NCBI RefSeq assembly: GCF_016735595.1
Contig: NZ_JAERRB010000014.1
Coordinates: 149,963-213,962, forward strand
Length of the DNA stretch: 64,000 nucleotides
Reading direction: 5' to 3'
From: Chryseolinea lacunae
Lineage (GTDB): Bacteria > Bacteroidota > Bacteroidia > Cytophagales > Cyclobacteriaceae
Below the pieces are notes generated by a model. The model ran no database searches and was not told the DNA's origin. It saw nothing but the letters and a program-made list of their open reading frames with translations. The position numbers and the translations under genes are program-made. Each line of letters opens with the position of its first letter. The first letter of the stretch is position 1. Shown piece after piece: positions 62,443-64,000 of the stretch.

Positions 62443-63732
62443 ATGTCTAAGGTAGATGTATTGTTGGGCCTTCAGTGGGGAGACGAAGGCAAAGGAAAGA
62501 TCGTGGACGTGTTAGCGCCCAAGTATGATGTAGTAGCCCGTTTTCAGGGTGGACCCAATGCGGGCCACACGCTGGAGTTCGACGGCATCAAACACGTGCT
62601 GCATCAAATTCCTTCCGGCATCTTTCGCGAGAAAACTAAAAACATCATCGGCAACGGCGTGGTGCTCGATCCGATCATCTTCAAAGGCGAGATCGAGAAA
62701 CTTGCAAAATTTAACCTGAAGGTGAAAGAGAATCTCTTCATCTCCAAGAAAGCCACCCTCATTCTGCCAACGCACCGCCTACTGGACCAGGCCTACGAAA
62801 AAGCAAAAGGCGACAACAAAATCGGCTCGACGCTGAAAGGCATCGGTCCGACATACCAGGACAAGATCGGGCGCCAGGGATTGCGCGTGGGCGATATTCT
62901 TTCGGATAAATTTTCGGAAAGGCTCACGAAGCTAACAGACGTTCACTTCAAGATCCTGAAAGATCACGACATCGCCTTTAACTGGGACGAACTAAAAGCG
63001 CAGTTTTTGGATGCAGTGGAGTTCTTGAAAACATTCCAACTTATCGAAAGCGAATATTTTCTGAATAAAGAATTGAAGGCGGGTTCCACCATCCTCGCAG
63101 AAGGCGCACAGGGCGCGTTGCTTGACATTGATTTTGGAAGCTATCCTTTTGTGACGAGCTCCAATACAGTGACGGCAGGGGCCTGCACAGGCCTTGGCGT
63201 GGCACCGAGTCATATAGGAGAAGTGTATGGCATCTTTAAGGCGTATAGCACCCGCGTGGGAAGCGGACCGTTCCCCACAGAGTTGATAGACGACGAAGGT
63301 GAACGTATGCGTGCGGAAGGAAGAGAGTTCGGTTCCACCACCGGAAGACCGCGTCGTTGTGGCTGGATTGATCTGCCGTCGTTAAAATATTCGATCATGA
63401 TCAACGGCGTCACCCAATTACTGATGATGAAAGCCGACGTGCTCAGCATTTTTTCGACAATAAAAGTTTGCACGAAGTATCAGTTGAGCGACGGAACCAT
63501 CACCGACATGGTGCCTTACGAAATAGTGAATGAAAAAATTACACCGATTTATACAGAATTAAAGGGCTGGAGCATCGATCTGAACACAGACGGAATTTCG
63601 AAACAAAATTTGCCAGCCGAATTGGATGCGTATATAAAATTCCTTGAGGCAGAACTTCAGGTTCCCATTACGCTGGTTTCTACAGGACCCGATCGTACCC
63701 AAACGGTATACCGGAAAGAAAAATTTATATAA
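62443..63732 (+). CDS. purA: Adenylosuccinate synthetase
   Basis: The 429-aa enzyme catalyses GTP-dependent condensation of IMP and aspartate in AMP synthesis. Landmarks are the P-loop start LGLQWGDEGKGKIVDVLA, the IMP-binding NAGHTLEFDG, GSTLKGIGPTYQDK, the FGSYPFVTSSNTVTAGACTGLG motif, GRPRRCGWIDLPSLKYS and a C-terminal guanine-binding SVGPDRTQTV-like stretch (STGPDRTQTV). The usual NAGHTxV reads NAGHTLE here, a modest variation. It is the last complete gene. Confidence 0.97.
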   Translation: MSKVDVLLGLQWGDEGKGKIVDVLAPKYDVVARFQGGPNAGHTLEFDGIKHVLHQIPSGIFREKTKNIIGNGVVLDPIIFKGEIEKLAKFNLKVKENLFISKKATLILPTHRLLDQAYEKAKGDNKIGSTLKGIGPTYQDKIGRQGLRVGDILSDKFSERLTKLTDVHFKILKDHDIAFNWDELKAQFLDAVEFLKTFQLIESEYFLNKELKAGSTILAEGAQGALLDIDFGSYPFVTSSNTVTAGACTGLGVAPSHIGEVYGIFKAYSTRVGSGPFPTELIDDEGERMRAEGREFGSTTGRPRRCGWIDLPSLKYSIMINGVTQLLMMKADVLSIFSTIKVCTKYQLSDGTITDMVPYEIVNEKITPIYTELKGWSIDLNTDGISKQNLPAELDAYIKFLEAELQVPITLVSTGPDRTQTVYRKEKFI

Positions 63733-64000
63733 TTTTTTTGTGCTCCCTCTTGCGCAGGTCTGGGGGAACACATACATTTGCATCCCGTTTCAGAAGGAAG
63801 GCGGCGAAAACAAGATGAAGTAGGGTTCTCAACAAGAGATTAGAGATGAATCCTCAGATGTTCGCTTCGGCGAGCAGCACGTTCTTTGAATGGATGATAA
63901 TTGATAGCGGACCCATGGAACATTATAGCCGCGAGGTTGGGATGTTTCGTGATTGATTTCTTGAATAAGAAAAAGGATAAACGAGAGTCCAGGTTTCAAA
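63733..64000. other. Intergenic end of window
   Basis: After purA no convincing gene is seen. A 36-codon frame exists at 63846-63956 (MNPQMFAS...) but lacks features. No clear terminator hairpin follows purA. Confidence 0.4.

Noticed and set aside
63846..63956. 36-codon ORF after purA
   Set aside because: No signal, motif or promoter; kept as intergenic because length and composition are not distinctive.
1..64000. CRISPR array, prophage, IS element or toxin-antitoxin pair
   Set aside because: No regularly spaced repeats, transposase, integrase or phage structural genes were seen; the Uma2 genes alone do not make a defence locus.

Overview
The window looks like chromosomal DNA of a Bacteroidota bacterium, most probably of the order Cytophagales. 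The evidence is two SusC/SusD outer-membrane uptake pairs, a PorE-type OmpA protein (type IX secretion associated), a TonB receptor with a DUF4249 partner, the pheT-(coiled coil)-zapA-rny cluster, short methylmalonyl-CoA epimerase, and Bacteroidota-style promoters (TTTG, about 19 bases, TAnnTTTG) with few Shine-Dalgarno sequences. The order-level placement is inference. No rRNA, CRISPR array, insertion sequence or prophage was seen.

Layout. Positions 1-4412: the 3' part of an OmpA-family gene, a bestrophin-like membrane protein, a TPR membrane protein, then a reverse MFS/GNAT pair. 4531-11615: a tight four-gene reverse operon (secreted 241-aa protein, STN-type TonB receptor, DUF4249 lipoprotein, macroglobulin-like protein carrying an orphan TonB plug), the least explained system here. 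11910-20032: reverse housekeeping genes (rny, zapA, coiled-coil protein, pheT, DUF1684 protein, serine hydrolase, radC, rpsT). 20310-24726: an S1/P1-like zinc enzyme, two SRPBCC proteins, a DUF4199 protein and a GH29 alpha-L-fucosidase. 24770-28723: pepP, a DUF4198 protein, a RidA/AmnD-like deaminase, and two tandem Uma2-type nuclease genes with a possible remnant of a third copy. 28720-32884: IscA-type protein, methylmalonyl-CoA epimerase, a 53-aa lipoprotein, thiL, an AcpH-like protein and a TerB protein. 32931-39446: secreted amidohydrolase, lepA, then folate and deazapurine genes (folD, queE, pabB, pabC). 39455-53655: PorE-like protein and two SusCD loci. 53788-63732: queD, lpxB, the tig-clpP-clpX cluster, tRNA-Leu, a RelA/SpoT homologue, fur, a STAS protein and purA.

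How the genes work together. Folate and deazaguanine synthesis share pterin chemistry: pabB/pabC make p-aminobenzoate, folD interconverts one-carbon folates, and queD/queE act in sequence toward preQ0 although about 16 kb apart. tig, clpP and clpX form a folding/proteolysis unit. The two SusCD loci and the STN-TonB operon are three independent outer-membrane import systems with no degradative enzymes next to them, so their substrates cannot be read from context. Gene calls rest on motifs and known family architecture read by eye; no database search was possible.
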